A stretch of DNA of 64,000 bases, taken from assembly GCA_009760885.1 (NCBI GenBank), contig CM019696.1:47748017-47812016 (forward strand), given 5' to 3'. Of this stretch, positions 1 to 11,205 are shown piece after piece. The notes below the pieces were generated by a model. The model saw only the letters and a list, made by a program, of their open reading frames with translations. It had not been told where the DNA came from and searched no databases. The position numbers and the translations under genes were made by a program. Numbering within the stretch: the first letter of the stretch is position 1; every line of letters starts with the position of its first letter. The DNA is from Achatina immaculata. Lineage: Eukaryota; Mollusca; Gastropoda; Stylommatophora; Achatinidae.

Positions 1-125
1 GTTAGAGCATTCTTCTCTCATTGCTTAGGTCGATAGTTCGAATCTTGCTCCTCCTGGAGATGGGGACGTAAAGAAAACCAGACCTGATGCTGACCACATC
101 ATTCTCCAGTCATAGAAAATATGAG
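1..125 (+). repeat. tRNA-derived SINE, partial at window edge
   Basis: Starts inside a tRNA-like head. The segment around 33-46 (gatagttcgaatcttg) resembles a B box, followed by a body with a 'gaccacatcattctc' motif. The A box is mostly off the left edge. An AT-rich stretch with a short (TA) run follows. Confidence 0.45.
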
Positions 126-579
126 AATATATATATATATACCCTCTCCACGACATGATACTTTCCCCCAACTCTTTCTATCTGTAAGGCCAATCGTTAC
201 AATTACATATACTCTACCTCATCATTAAACACACACGCACACACACAAAGAAACATACACACAATGGAGAGATATACATCGCTGGAACTGTCATTTCTAT
301 CATTACTAGAAATCAGACACCAGTAAACTGTCACCTGTAATCTATGGCATAATTTACAGGCCATTTTTTTTAAAGGACCAAAACAGAGAAAACAATACAG
401 TCAGAGATATACAGACATATACACGACAGCTGGCTGGCTGGACAGACAGACAAACCAGTCAGACAGACAAACAAGACAGACAGAATGATAAACAAATGCC
501 TAAAGTCAGATGAACAAAGAAATTAAAAAGGGTGACTGTTCGGATGGAAGGAAGCACAGATATATGTGGTGGCCCTTCA
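126..579. other. No gene seen; simple-sequence-rich flank
   Basis: Holds a short (AT) run, CA-rich stretches near 232-246 and GACA-rich sequence near 425-480. No conserved peptide on either strand. Confidence 0.5.
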
Positions 580-1167
580 GTCATTTGCATGTCCTTTGCA
601 TAACTTTGCCTCCCTAACAGCTCTGCTGTAGGCCTCTTGGCTGTGAGCAAGATGACCTGATGCTGATGCATCCACTTGCAGATTATCAGCGATGTCTTGC
701 AGCCATTTTCGCCTTAGTCTTCCTCTCTTTCTTTTTTCCCATTATGTACCCTTCCAAGACGGTCCTCTCTAAATTCTCATGACGTTTAATGTGTCCAAAA
801 TATTTAAGTTTTTTTCTGTTTAATCCTCTTTACTAGCCAGCCTTCTTCAATATTAAGTTCTTGTAGTATGGATATATTTGTTCTTTTCTGTGTCCATGCT
901 ATTAGAAGAACTCTTCTGTAAAATTTACATTCAAAGGCATTTATGTGTTTCTCAGCTGTTTTGTTAAGTGTCCAGGTCTCACAGGCATATGTTGCGATGA
1001 GAAAGATGCATGCCCATAAAAATCTTATTTGTGTGGCTCTGTCTGTTCCTCTCCACGGCTCCTTTAGTTATTTTACTTGTTGAAGAGCTGTAGATATCCT
1101 CCTTTTAATTTCCTTCATTGTATCTCCATTATTAGTTAGTAGTGATCCAAGATATTCAAAACTTACA
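580..1167 (-). mobile_element. LINE L-A, 3' fragment
   Basis: Minus-strand remnant of the same LINE as at 34816 and 56092. Read on the minus strand it covers the end of the reverse-transcriptase reading frame (MREIKRR-like, then the kinase-unlike C-terminal 'YFGHIKRH' region) down to the terminal GHAN peptide at about 580. Multiple frame breaks are present. It lies just downstream of the SAM exon in the gene's own intron and on the same strand as the gene. The protein family is a non-LTR retrotransposon C-terminal region, BovB/RTE-like by my recollection of its layout; the clade is not proven. Confidence 0.75.
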
Positions 1168-1278
1168 AGCGTCATATATTCTCCATAAAGCACTTGCACA
1201 CATGAAAACTATAAATGCAGACACATACACTGTGCTGGCCGTTCGCCACAACATCTACCTAAACAACAAATAACAAGA

Positions 1279-1284
1279 ACTTAC
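1279..1284 (-). other. 5' splice donor of the ACK-like exon
   Basis: Reads GTAAGT on the minus strand directly after the codons for LRK; a full-consensus donor. Confidence 0.75.
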
Positions 1285-1535
1285 TTTCCGGAGCTTGTTA
1301 ATGGCGCCCTGGGGGAACTCTTTCCTGTAGAACTTCTTCAGCCGCCTCATCTCTGGCCGGGTCATGCCGATATCCTCCAGATCCTCCTCCTGGACATACT
1401 TGAGGTGCTCTACCGTGGCGACCTTGAGGCGAGTCAACAACGGCGTGTAGTACTCGTCCAGCTCGGCCTCCACTAGAAACTCGTGCAGGTCCTTCATGGC
1501 AGCTGGGCTGTCTGGTCCCTGCACCGCCTCAGATA
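1285..1535 (-). CDS. SAM-domain exon of an ACK/TNK2-like tyrosine kinase gene
   Basis: Minus-strand exon of 251 bp. On that strand it follows an AG acceptor (ATTTCAG, 1542-1536) and ends at a consensus GTAAGT donor (1284-1279). The upstream intron is phase 1 and the downstream one phase 0, giving 83 whole codons. The peptide carries FLVEAELDEYY, then YVQEEDLEDIGMTRPEMRR, then a basic segment ending NKLRK. This is the SAM fold seen at the N-terminus of ACK-family Cdc42-binding non-receptor tyrosine kinases, where the SAM domain aids membrane association and activation. An ATG at 1497-1495, with G at -3, lies about ten residues before the first SAM helix, as the start does in known ACKs. It may therefore be the initiator, with the first 38 nt of the exon being 5' UTR, but the frame is also open upstream. 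Kinase, SH3 and CRIB exons would lie off the left edge. No other exon is recognisable. Another SAM protein cannot be fully excluded, but the DIGM.RPE.RRL pattern favours ACK. Confidence 0.8.
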
Positions 1536-1542
1536 CTGAAAT
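1536..1542 (-). other. 3' splice acceptor of the ACK-like exon
   Basis: Reads ATTTCAG on the minus strand directly before the SAM exon. The tract before it is A/T-rich and only weakly pyrimidine-rich. Confidence 0.65.
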
Positions 1543-1621
1543 ATTATGATCATACGAGTTACTTATTACAACGTAATACTTGCTTATTAATATATAATAT
1601 GCACACATTAATACTTGGTTA

Positions 1622-2063
1622 GTATATTCAATATAAGATTAATAATAGGGAAATTAAGAGAATTTAATGTGAATCTATATTTATCTTTTATAGGTTATTC
1701 ACATGCCTTTGAAAGTAAATTTTACAGAAGAGTCCTTCAAATAGAATGGACACAAAAAATAATAAATATATCCATACTACAAGAACTTAATACTGAAGAA
1801 GGTTGACTAGTAAGGTGGAGTAAACAGAGAAAACTTAAATATTTTGGACACATTAAACGACATGAGAATTTAGAGAAGACCGTCTTGAAAGGGTACATAA
1901 TGGGAAAAAGAGAGGGAGACCAAGGTGAAGATGGTTGCAAAACATCGCTAATAATCTTCAAATGGACGCATCAGCAGCAGGGCATCTTGCTTACAACCGA
2001 GAGGTCTAAATGAGAGCTGTTAGGGAGGCAAAGTTATGCAAGGGACATGCAAATGATTGCCTG
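1622..2063 (+). mobile_element. LINE L-A, internally deleted copy with 12-bp TSD
   Basis: Plus-strand L-A fragment. It begins in the reverse-transcriptase region (FNIRLIIGKLREFNVNLYLS) and passes straight from '..YSHAF' to '..ESKFYRRVLQ', which are hundreds of bases apart in the longer copy at 56092. It then runs through RKLKYFGHIKRHENLEKTVL to the 3' end. The two sides of the deletion share the hexamer gccttt. The copy is flanked by identical aatacttggtta at 1610-1621 and 2064-2075. It is non-coding debris in the presumed intron or 5' region of the ACK-like gene. Confidence 0.8.
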
Positions 2064-2154
2064 AATACTTGGTTATATATACTCATCACCATTGTCATCA
2101 TAATCATCACATAATCTGATAAGATGAAAAATCAGTGAACTATTTCAAAACATT

Positions 2155-3035
2155 AACAACAGGGAACAATGCAGACTTTCAGACATTAACAATAAGGAAC
2201 AATGTAGACTTTCAGACATTAACAATAAGGAACAATGTAGACTTTCAGATATTAACAATAAGGAACATGTAGACTTTCAGATATTAACAATAAGGAACAA
2301 TGTAGACTTTCAGACATTAACAATAAGGAACAATGTAGACTTTCAGACATTAACTATAAGGAACAATGTAGATTTTCAGACATTAACTATAAGGAACAAG
2401 TAGTCTAACACAGAAAGTCATATTAGCTGCAGGACGCTGATGAATATATTGAGAGAGGGGGAGGGAGGGGAATCTGAGCACCTATGGACATGTCTGGAGT
2501 GCACTGATGATGATCTAAACCATAAACCATAAACAATGTAGTCTTTCAGACATTAACTGTAAGGAACAATGCAGACTTTCGGATAATAGGAACAATGTAG
2601 ATTTCCAGACACAAGAAACAATGTAGACTTTCAGATATTAACTGTAAGGAACAATGTAGACTTTCAGATATAAGAAACAATGTAGAATTTCAGATATTAA
2701 CTGTAAGGAACAATGCAGACTTTCAGATATTAGAAACAATGTACATTTCCAGACACAAGAAACAATGTAGACTTTCAGATATTAACAATAAGGAACAATG
2801 TAGACTTTCAGATATTAACAATAAGGAACAATGTAGACTTTCAGATATAAGAAACAATGTAGACTTTCAGATATTAACTGTAAGGAACAATGTAGACTTT
2901 CAGATATTAGAAACAATGTACATTTCCAGACACAAGAAACAATGTAGACTTTCAGATATTAACAATAAGGAACAATGTAGACTTTCAGATATTAACAATA
3001 AGGAACAATGTAGACTTTCAGATATTAACAATAAG
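2155..3035. repeat. Minisatellite, about 33-bp unit
   Basis: Units based on aacaatgtagactttcag plus attaacaataagg, with variants lacking part of the second half. Interrupted at 2405-2530 by unique sequence. A 113-residue plus-strand open frame here is only the translated repeat. Confidence 0.9.
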
Positions 3036-3139
3036 AAGCAATGTGATGAAGACTTCAAAATGAAAGCAACAATACAGTGATGGAGACACTGTCAAGCAAG
3101 GAACAAACTAGTGATGCAGACAATGTACAGACGGAGATA

Positions 3140-3222
3140 ATTACCAAACAACGGAAGATAATCACCAAACAACGGAAGATAATCACCAAACAACGGAAGA
3201 TAATCACCAAACAACGGAAACA
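3140..3222. repeat. 21-bp minisatellite
   Basis: Four to five head-to-tail copies of aacggaagataatcaccaaa(c). Confidence 0.85.
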
Positions 3223-3795
3223 ATGACCTCTGTGAGAAAAATCTAAGAAATATTTCCAGAATGAAGAGACGCACGAAAAAGAAGTTACTGACCTGAGCAC
3301 GTATCACACCGAGTGAGCATTTTAAACGAGAAAGCTTAAGAAATGATCACACACGAAGACCCATTTCTTTCTATGGCACGAAGAAAACAATAAGGAGACA
3401 CGCACAGACGCGGCACATACATGAACAAAAAAAGAAAAAGTAGACGAAGGGAACTGACAAACTGATGTATGTACACGCGAATAACTAGGAACTGATGGAC
3501 GAGACAAGGACAGCCAGCACCCAGGTCGGATATCAAAACTATTAACCACCCCCCTCACCCCACCCCTTCCCCCTTAAAAAACTGTTGTGTGGAAGACAAT
3601 ACAAGCAATCAAAACACAAGCTACAAACAGCTTCAATCCAATGATATGAAATTTTCAAGTAAAAATAACAATACACTCCTTGCTCGTTTCTAAAATAACT
3701 GCCGCTGAAACAACTTCTCATTCAATCCATGAACGCAACATGAAATAATATAACCAAAACGTAACCTGGAAAAAGAAAAAAAAACCCAGGAACAT
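3223..3795. other. No gene seen
   Basis: A-rich sequence between two minisatellites with a C-rich patch at 3546-3573. Short open frames lack conserved motifs. Confidence 0.45.
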
Positions 3796-4008
3796 AGTTC
3801 ACGTAATGTTTCATAACAGAAGCAGAACAATGTACACAGACATTCCTTAGTTCACGTAATGTTTCATAACAGAAACAGAACAATGTACACAGACATTCCT
3901 TAGTTCACGTAATGTTTCATAACAGAAACAGAACAATGTACACAAACAGTCCCTAGTTCACGTAATGTTTCATAACAGTAACAGAACAATGTACACAGAC
4001 AGTCCTTG
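3796..4008. repeat. 53-bp minisatellite, four copies
   Basis: Four near-identical units beginning tagttcacgtaatgtttcat; differences are single bases. Confidence 0.9.
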
Positions 4009-4584
4009 CTTTCCGATCACTCATTTTTCCGTGGCCTCATTTGTAAATTTAAGTGGTTTTTCTTTTTTAGAATTACAGTGGTTATTTAATGTAAAGCCAC
4101 TTATTTTAAACTTTATGGAGAAATTATATTTTATTTTTATGTTAAAACACGGCTGTTTATTGAGAGTAAAGTACTATAAACAAATTCCCTTTACGTCCAT
4201 TTCTCTTTCCGGAGGAGCTGTCGGTACTGAGCCCGCCAGAGAATGACCTAGGTATAACGGTAGACATCTTTCGGACGTAGAACAGAAGGAAGCAGTGAAA
4301 TAAATCTGAGACTGACACCTTTTTCTAAAGGTCATTAACACAGAAAGATTTCTAAGGCACGGCACCAGGTGCCAGGCAGGCCAGGTACGCCTAGAAAAAC
4401 CAGCAAGCGGACCTGGTGTTATCTATCAGCACATGCAGCAGGCTCATTCTCTGGTGAACTATCTACCCCTAGCGCGTGTTATGATTTACCACAAGAGATA
4501 ACTAGTAAGACTAAACAAACAAACACTAGGATGATAAGTTTGGCTATTACAATTTACACCGACATTCATTACTTTCATCTGTAT
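4009..4584. other. No gene seen
   Basis: Mixed A/T-rich sequence. Open frames on both strands around 4174-4365 and 4369-4599 have no recognisable domain. Confidence 0.4.
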
Positions 4585-4812
4585 TTGTGGGATGGGTAGC
4601 GAAGTGGCTAATGCATTTGCCTCCTATGATCGTTTCAGTTAAGCCAGCTGTATAAATGTGTACTTAGTTCCTTGAATTAAGATAGGAAAGGCAGCCCCAA
4701 GAGTCAGATACTGGCTACAGTCTTGTGCTAACAGATTTTTGAAAACATTGGGCACAAATGCCACATTCCCTGGGGTGCCTTAACGGCTTCAGTCAGGCCA
4801 AGAAAAACTTGG
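4585..4812 (+). repeat. tRNA-derived SINE-like element
   Basis: Opens with gggtagcgaagtggctaatg, which fits a polymerase III A box in a tRNA-like head. The B box is degraded. The body runs through gccccaagagtcagatactg to about 4810. Confidence 0.45.
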
Positions 4813-6840
4813 ACACTACCACATTAAAATTCCTTGCACATATAAGGAGACAGAAGTTATGGAACTTTGGTAATGACCCGAAAATTCAGTGGACAAAAAA
4901 AAAAAAAAAGGAAGCGAGGAAGGCCAAGAGATAAATATCTCAGCGGCACGGACAAAGAAAAGTATATGAACTGACTGGAAGCGCCATACAAGATGGAGAA
5001 ACATGATCGTCAACGCTATCCGTCACGGCACGGAATATAAATGTAACACCACATCCCCTACACGCTTCAATCACAAGTATAGGACCAGCTTTGACGCATC
5101 AATGGAGAGTAGACCGGATGAGGCAAAATCATCTGGAACCTGCTACAGAAACTGGCTTTCTGGTTACAATGTTTTTATAGGTCTTTCCTTTTCTTTGCAG
5201 AAATCCAGCAGTTTCTCGCGTCTCTTAAGCAAGTTACACGAAGAAAGTGTAATGCGCATATTAGACTTACTCGCCTGGGCTCTGGCGAACAACTCACGGT
5301 GGAGAGACTGGAATTATCTGCGTAGAAATGTAACCGATTTTACCGGAGAATCATAGATGCCTCGCGCCCAAGGGATCTCTCGTCTTTGTGCTTTCTGTCA
5401 CCCTGTTTGTCTTGTCGGTTCATATTTTCTTTCACAATGTCAAGTTCTTCGTCCTTATTTCGGTTACTTGAAAGTAATGATCGTACAGAGACCTTCTTGT
5501 TACTGCACTGTTAAGTCTCATCATATATGATGGCCTACGCTTTCACAGTTTTTAAAAACGTATCTTCTGTACGCCAGATATACTGTATTACAGAGTGAAA
5601 CAACTACACAATTCACGTCGTCCACCTCAACTCTTCTAACTTCGGAAGTTCAGTCTCTCTGCTCATGACTCCCAGAAGTCTGTAGCCTTCAAAGGCTGGA
5701 TACACTACTCAAATTCTCATGTCTCTAATACTATTTCGGTGTAAACATTCCTGAGAATATTATAGATATGCAAAACCAAATAAATAAAGAAAGAAAGTTT
5801 AAAGCAACTCGCTTCTAAAGGTACAGAATGCTAAAGAAAAAGGCAAACATACAATTTTGGTTTGTACAGAAACCATCACGCACCAAGCTGGAACGCGACA
5901 ACAGTGTTGGCAGTTTTGTTGGAACATATTTTAGAGTTAAAAGGAGATGGAGAATAAAGAATCGAAGATCAGATTCCAGGTCTGGCGTCCACGGATGAGG
6001 AGATAACGCAAGGAGAAACTAGGTAAACCAGCCAAAGACACCAGACAATCCAGCCCTCAAAGTGCCCCTGAGAAAATCCCATGGGCTGCGTTCCAGAACG
6101 CTCAAAAACACTTTAGGCCACGGAGGTAAACCTTCACCTACATCCACGGACATAAACCAGACACAGAGAGAATGCCCCAGGTGTGCTGCCTATGTTTTCT
6201 TTCACGCGCCATGTGCTCCGACTCTAATTTCCGGAAGTTGTCGAGAGCTGTAAGATTAAGGCGTCTGTCAATCACGTGACAATGGGGATTACGTCTAAGT
6301 TATGTCAAGACTGTCTGAAATCCGAACAGCGCCCGAGGGGATATTAAGTAATCAGCGCGGCAGACATGACGTGTTAGTGCTGAAGAGATCCCTTATTGGG
6401 GCTCAGGAAACTCGCTCTCTCACTACACAGCACTCTGATAAGGGGCGTACCGCCAACAATAGATACATTCTTCTTAACAGATCAAGCTAATCTCTTATTT
6501 TATGACGTGTTTTCTTGGAACGACAGCGGCTCCCATTCTGAAAACAGCGGAAACCAATGGGGATTAAGTCAGACATAGCATCTGTTCTATGTTCCATGAT
6601 GCTATGCTCATATGTCTGTATTTATTGTCCGGATAAAGTCTGCAGTCTGTTGGAAGTCATACTTTCGTATATCACTGAATATCAGACACGTATTTTTTAA
6701 AATAAAAATCCACAGCGCCATCATCATCATCATCATTGCCCCTAAACAAAGTTATCACAAACATATATACATACACACATGTGGTAGAATTAATATCACT
6801 GCTGTATCTAGACTAAAAGGCAGCAGTAAGAATAAAAGCT
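4813..6840. other. About 2 kb with no recognisable gene
   Basis: Contains the open frame 5003-5356 (117 codons, no recognised motif, no neighbouring splice pattern I would trust) and shorter ones at 6062-6578. There is a (ATC) run at 6719-6737. I see nothing conserved. Confidence 0.4.
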
Positions 6841-6844
6841 GAAA

Positions 6845-7715
6845 CAACAACTTGGTTTGACATGAAATAAGGGGTCCGTCAGGGTTGCATATTGTCGCTT
6901 TAAATTTGTATATGAAAGTATAATGAGGAATGTTAGAGAAGATGCCATAAAAATTGGAGGTTATGAAATATCAGAGATTAGATATTCTGATGACACAGTA
7001 TTACTGTCCACTAAACAAAAAGAATGGAAAAACTAATTATGCCAGTCCGTAAGAACAGTGAACAGCAAAACCTTTAGCTTAATAATGCGAAGAAAACTAA
7101 ACTGATGACAACTGACAAAACAAATAAGGCAGCTGAAATATGTATCAATGAGGTAAAATTGGAAGGGGTGGAGAGTTTTTAATATCTTGCATCATTACTA
7201 ACTAATAATGGAGATACACTGAGGGAAATTAAAAGGAGGAGTATCACTCTTCAAAAAATAAAACAGCTAAAGAATATGTGGAGAGGAACAGACAGAACTA
7301 CAAAAATAAGATCTTTAAGGACATGCATCTTTTCCATCGTAACATATGCCTGTGAGACCTAGACACTTAACAAAACAGCTGAGAAACACATAAATGCCTT
7401 TGAATGTAAATGCTACAGAAGAGCCCATCAAATATCACGGACACAAAAAAAAAAAAGAGAACAAATATATCCATACTATAAGAACTGAATATTGAAGGTT
7501 TGTTAGTGAAGAAAATTAAACAGAGAAAACTTAAATATTCTGACCATACTAAACGGCATGAAAATTTCAAGAAGACAGTCCTGGAAGTGTACATTTGGAA
7601 AAGAGAAGATGACCAAGGCAAACATCGTTGCTGCTCTGCGAATGGGTGTATCATCAGCAGGGCATCTTGCTTACAACCAAGAGGCCTACAGGAGAGCTGT
7701 TAGGGATACACAAGT
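6845..7715 (+). mobile_element. LINE L-A, degenerate reverse-transcriptase fragment
   Basis: Broken reading frames give FDMK, stop, GVRQGC, then IGGYEISEIRYSDDTVLLS. The aspartate box is SDD where the longer copy has ADD. The C-terminal region follows: INISILQ..., YSDHTKRHENFKKTVLE and a truncated end at about 7715. Many stops and frameshifts. The 3' end is cut off and abuts LINE L-E sequence. Confidence 0.8.
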
Positions 7716-7744
7716 TATCAGTTAAGTGATTTTGGCCAAATACC

Positions 7745-7988
7745 ATAAGAAAGAACACCTTGCTGGCAGAAATGCAGAAGAAACCACTGACTTCGATTAT
7801 TGAGGAAAGACGCTGGGGATGGCTGGGCATGTGGTCCGGAAGACTGGTGACTCACTACCAAAAAGCAGCACTAAGATGGACACCCCAAGGCTGCAGGTGT
7901 AAAGGTAGACCAAAGGAGAAGTGGAGAAGAACACAAGAAAAGCGAAGAATCTTGCGAAAGCCCCATGTGCCTTAGGGATATAAAGGTT
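7745..7988 (+). mobile_element. LINE L-E, 3' end
   Basis: Encodes LTSIIEERRWGWLGMWSGRL, then ALRWTPQG, then GRPKEKWRRTQEK: the usual tail of a LINE polyprotein (W-LG-H region followed by GRP..WRR). It ends with a 3' terminus shared with the fragments at 42045 and 53947 (agccccatgtgcctt, aaggttca) and runs directly into a (TA) microsatellite. Confidence 0.7.
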
Positions 7989-7989
7989 C

Positions 7990-7990
<1 letters not shown>

Positions 7991-8064
<74 letters not shown>
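7991..8064. repeat. (TA)n microsatellite at LINE L-E tail
   Basis: About 37 uninterrupted TA dinucleotides immediately after the L-E 3' terminus. The L-E fragment at 53947 also abuts a short TA run. Confidence 0.95.
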
Positions 8065-8066
<2 letters not shown>

Positions 8067-9340
8067 CTGTATGTCACATACACACATTATTGGATGGCCT
8101 ACACAGAAGTGATAAAAAGGGACAAACCAAGAGGTAGACTCGGACAACGACGGCCAGCAACCCAGAAGAAGATCTTCGCGCTTCTGGAATCCACAACAGG
8201 CAAGCAGGGATCAAGAACGCAATGCGCCGAGCCTCAGCGGCTGGAAAAAGCTGTTGGATTCAGCTGCTGCTCACACACAGCACAGCAGGGCGTAGCGTGG
8301 TATAGTACAGACACTAGTAACACGATGACGCATGTAGGAAGCCAAGAATAACAACACAGCGCCGGTGGTACACAAAAGGACAAAGCTGACGGTTAGAGGC
8401 GCGCACCAAACCCAAACAAAACAAAACATCGTAAAACTACATCTGTACGCCAAGTTTTGTACGCATGAAATTCGATATCCAGAAAAGCTGTGTACACACA
8501 ACCTGGAGGCCAGAAAACCTAAACAAAGCCGCTGTGTGTGTGTGTGCGCGCGTATGTGTGTGTGAAAAAATTGGTTTACGTACGCCACTGTTTACAAATT
8601 ACCTTCCATTGTAATCCTCCTTAGCACTGATATCAGAGCCAGGGAGATGCTCTTTTACAATCTTTGTTGCTGCATATTTTCTTTACATGGGTCTTTTCAA
8701 CAACTTATCGTCCGTCAGAATCCCTATCTCTATTTTCGCCATATATATATATACTGTTGTAAATTTTAGCCAATCTCTCTATTACAGACGTGTTAAGACG
8801 GCTGCATCTTCTCTCGCTCTCTCTCTGTGGGAGTGAGATATGCTAAGGACGTGATATGACGTTCGCATATTTCTCCTTGTCTCTGCTGACTAGTAAACTT
8901 ATAACTTCGATTAATTTATTCCTGTTCCTAATTCTATGGGGCGGAGAGCTTTGTTTTTTTTTCTTTCTGGATTTATGTTATATATAAAGCATAGCAGAAA
9001 TATCAGCACAAGTCAGTCTGGGCGGATACGTATGCTACGTTTCTCAGAATTTTCTACAGCGTGACCTTAACACTGTTTACAGATACTCCATGTGTCGGAG
9101 CTACGCAGCAAACGTGAGCATATAAGTTTATTTTTTACTGTTATAACTGCTCACCATCAGGTGATGTATATTATCTTCTGGGCGTTGCTACATTCTTAAC
9201 CCACCCCTGAATTCTCTCGTCTATCTGCACTCCGACCAAGAACTTCTCTATGTTTCTGGATGTACTGTGTAATAAAGTTAAAGAAAAAGAAGCTGATGTG
9301 ATCGTATTTTCTGAAGAGCATAGAAAGCTGCCCTCCCTAC
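8065..9340. other. No gene seen; possible degraded element at 8097-8340
   Basis: 8097-8340 is open on the plus strand (EVIKRDKPRGRLGQRRPATQ) and could be the end of another retroelement protein, but I cannot place it. A (TG) run lies at 8537-8564. The remainder has no conserved peptide. Confidence 0.35.
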
Positions 9341-9979
9341 TAAGCTTGCGGTGTAAGAAACATGTTTTCCCTACCTAACAAGCTTGCGGTGTAAGAAACA
9401 TGTTTTCCCTATCTAACAAGCTTGCGGCGTAAGAAACATGTTTTCCCTATCTAACAAGCTTGCGGCGTAAGAAACATGTTTTCCCTATCTAACAAGCTTG
9501 CGGTGTAAGAAACATGTTTTCCCTATCTAACAAGCTTGCGGTGTAAGAAACATGTTTTCCCTATCTAACAAGCTTGCGGTGTAAGAAACATGTTTTCCCT
9601 ATCTAACAAGCTTGCGGTGTAAGAAACATGTTTTCCCTATCTAACAAGCTTGCGGTGTAAGAAACATGTTTTCCCTATCTAACAAGCTTGCGGTGTAAGA
9701 AACATGTTTTCCCTATCTAACAAGCTTGCGGTGTAAGAAACATGTTTTCCCTATCTAACAAGCTTGCGGTGTAAGAAACATGTTTTCCCTATCTAACAAG
9801 CTTGCGGTGTAAGAAACATGTTTTCCCTATCTAACAAGCTTGCGGTGTAAGAAACATGTTTTCCCTATCTAACAAGCTTGCGGTGTAAGAAACATGTTTT
9901 CCCTATCTAACAAGCTTGCGGTGTAAGAAACATGTTTTCCCTATCTAACAAGCTTGCGGCGTAAGAAACATGTTTTCCC
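9341..9979. repeat. 38-bp minisatellite, about 17 copies
   Basis: Exact 38-bp period; units contain aagcttgcggtgtaagaaac and atgttttccctatctaac. Some units carry ggc for ggt. Very homogeneous, so recently amplified or homogenised. Confidence 0.95.
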
Positions 9980-9981
9980 AT

Positions 9982-10502
9982 GTATCAAATCTGAGCTGTC
10001 AAAACAAGGCTATCGGGAGGATATATATTTATGGCGTAGAAGCCTGGACCTTGAATAAGACAACAGAACAGAAAACTGAGACGCTTGAAATGTGGAGATA
10101 CAGAAGAATGGGGCGTATCCCATGCACAGAACAGAAAACTGAGACGCTTGAAATGTGGAGATACAGAAGAATGGGGCGTATCCCATGCACAGAACAGAAA
10201 ACAAACAAACAACGAAGTGCTAAACCAGCTAGAAGTGAAAAGAGGAATGTTGAAAATCATGATAATCTGAGCATGTCAAGAGGCACAGTACTATACTGAA
10301 GATCCTTGTTGAGGACAAGACCAAAGGGAAAAGAACAAGCGGATGACAACGACACAGACGGGTGGACAACATCAAGAGATGGGCACGGGCAAGCTCGGCC
10401 GAGTGCGCGACGAAGACAAGAAGCTGAACAGAGTGGAGGTTCATTGCAGCCAACCTTCCTTGCGGAGACGGCACGAAATGATGATGATGATGATGATGAT
10501 AT
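9982..10502 (+). mobile_element. LINE L-C, 3' end with (GAT)n tail
   Basis: Encodes YGVEAWTLNKTTEQKTETLE and WRYRRMGRIPCTEQKTN, which match the Y-G-x-E-x-W-T and M-x-x-Y-R-R-M-x-R-I block of LINE C-termini. A later frame gives a GGQHQEMGTGKLGRVRDEDK region, and the element ends in a (GAT) run at 10477-10502. A 63-bp block is tandemly duplicated in frame (10063-10125 and 10126-10188). Frames are broken after about 10270. Its 5' truncation point meets the 38-bp array. Confidence 0.75.
10063..10188 (+). repeat. 63-bp in-frame duplication inside LINE L-C
   Basis: Two identical 63-bp units, plus a partial third beginning at 10189. Each adds 21 residues (TEQKTETLEMWRYRRMGRIP and one more). Confidence 0.9.
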
Positions 10503-10829
10503 CCAGAGGTAGGGGGGTTGTTATTAACTTGCCTACTGATCAGAACTAAAAACGACAAGAAACCCGCGCACATTAAACGATATACAGGTTGACCAAGGCT
10601 ACAACTTAACATCGACCAATCAAGGCAATGAAACGTTCCGCTATAAAATCCGAACATACACTGTATGTATGAACATAGAAGGAGGCAGAGAAACTACCTT
10701 ATCGGGCGGAGCAAGCATCACTGGGATAAAAGAAAGGCAACCTCAGCGAAACATATCAAGGACAGCTAAAATAAAGAAGCACAATCAACAACGCTGATCG
10801 GTCCCCCACATATTAACACCCACAGAGTA
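10503..10829. other. No gene seen
   Basis: Unassigned sequence between LINE L-C and a minus-strand SINE. Confidence 0.4.
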
Positions 10830-11205
10830 AGATAAGGTAAAGGTAAAATCCCCGCTTCCACGCCATCAACAAATACTGGGGATACGATCATCATCATCAT
10901 CATCATGTGCCGTTCCGACTGGCGTTGGCTATATTACGGTATACTTATACGGGGATACGGTATTATGCCCATATTTCCAAGAACATAGGCATATGAAAGT
11001 GTGATGTGCCCAGTATCACACCTGGCCGATATTTACCTTCCCAGATATCTCTGGTACCCATTTTTAGATGCTGGGTGGATCCCGGGGCCTTTCTGGTGTG
11101 GGTGGTAGCAGAAAAAAAAAAATCCCCACTGCCGGGACTTGAACCCGGGTACGACCGGATTAGTACACCGAGCGTCTAACAACTCAACCAACCAGGTCGC
11201 ACCCA
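10830..11205 (-). repeat. tRNA-derived SINE (family T), minus strand
   Basis: Read on the minus strand: a tRNA-like head with cctggttggttgagttgtta (A box) and cccgggttcaagtcccggc (B box), a T-run, then a body with gagatatctgggaaggtaa and gtgatactgggcacatcac, ending in ggggattttacctttacctt. A segment with an (ATG) run (10889-10906 on the plus strand) is extra relative to the copy at 14540. Transcription by polymerase III is inferred from the boxes only. Confidence 0.75.

Noticed and set aside
5003..5356. 117-codon plus-strand frame as a possible gene
   Set aside because: No recognised motif or convincing splice sites; length is within chance for this much sequence.
9341..9979. CRISPR-like array
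   Set aside because: Whole 38-bp units repeat with no unique spacers; eukaryotic context.
11110..11205. A functional tRNA gene on the minus strand
   Set aside because: The A and B boxes are tRNA-like, but the sequence continues into a T-run and a SINE body shared with 14540-14799, and no intact cloverleaf is evident.
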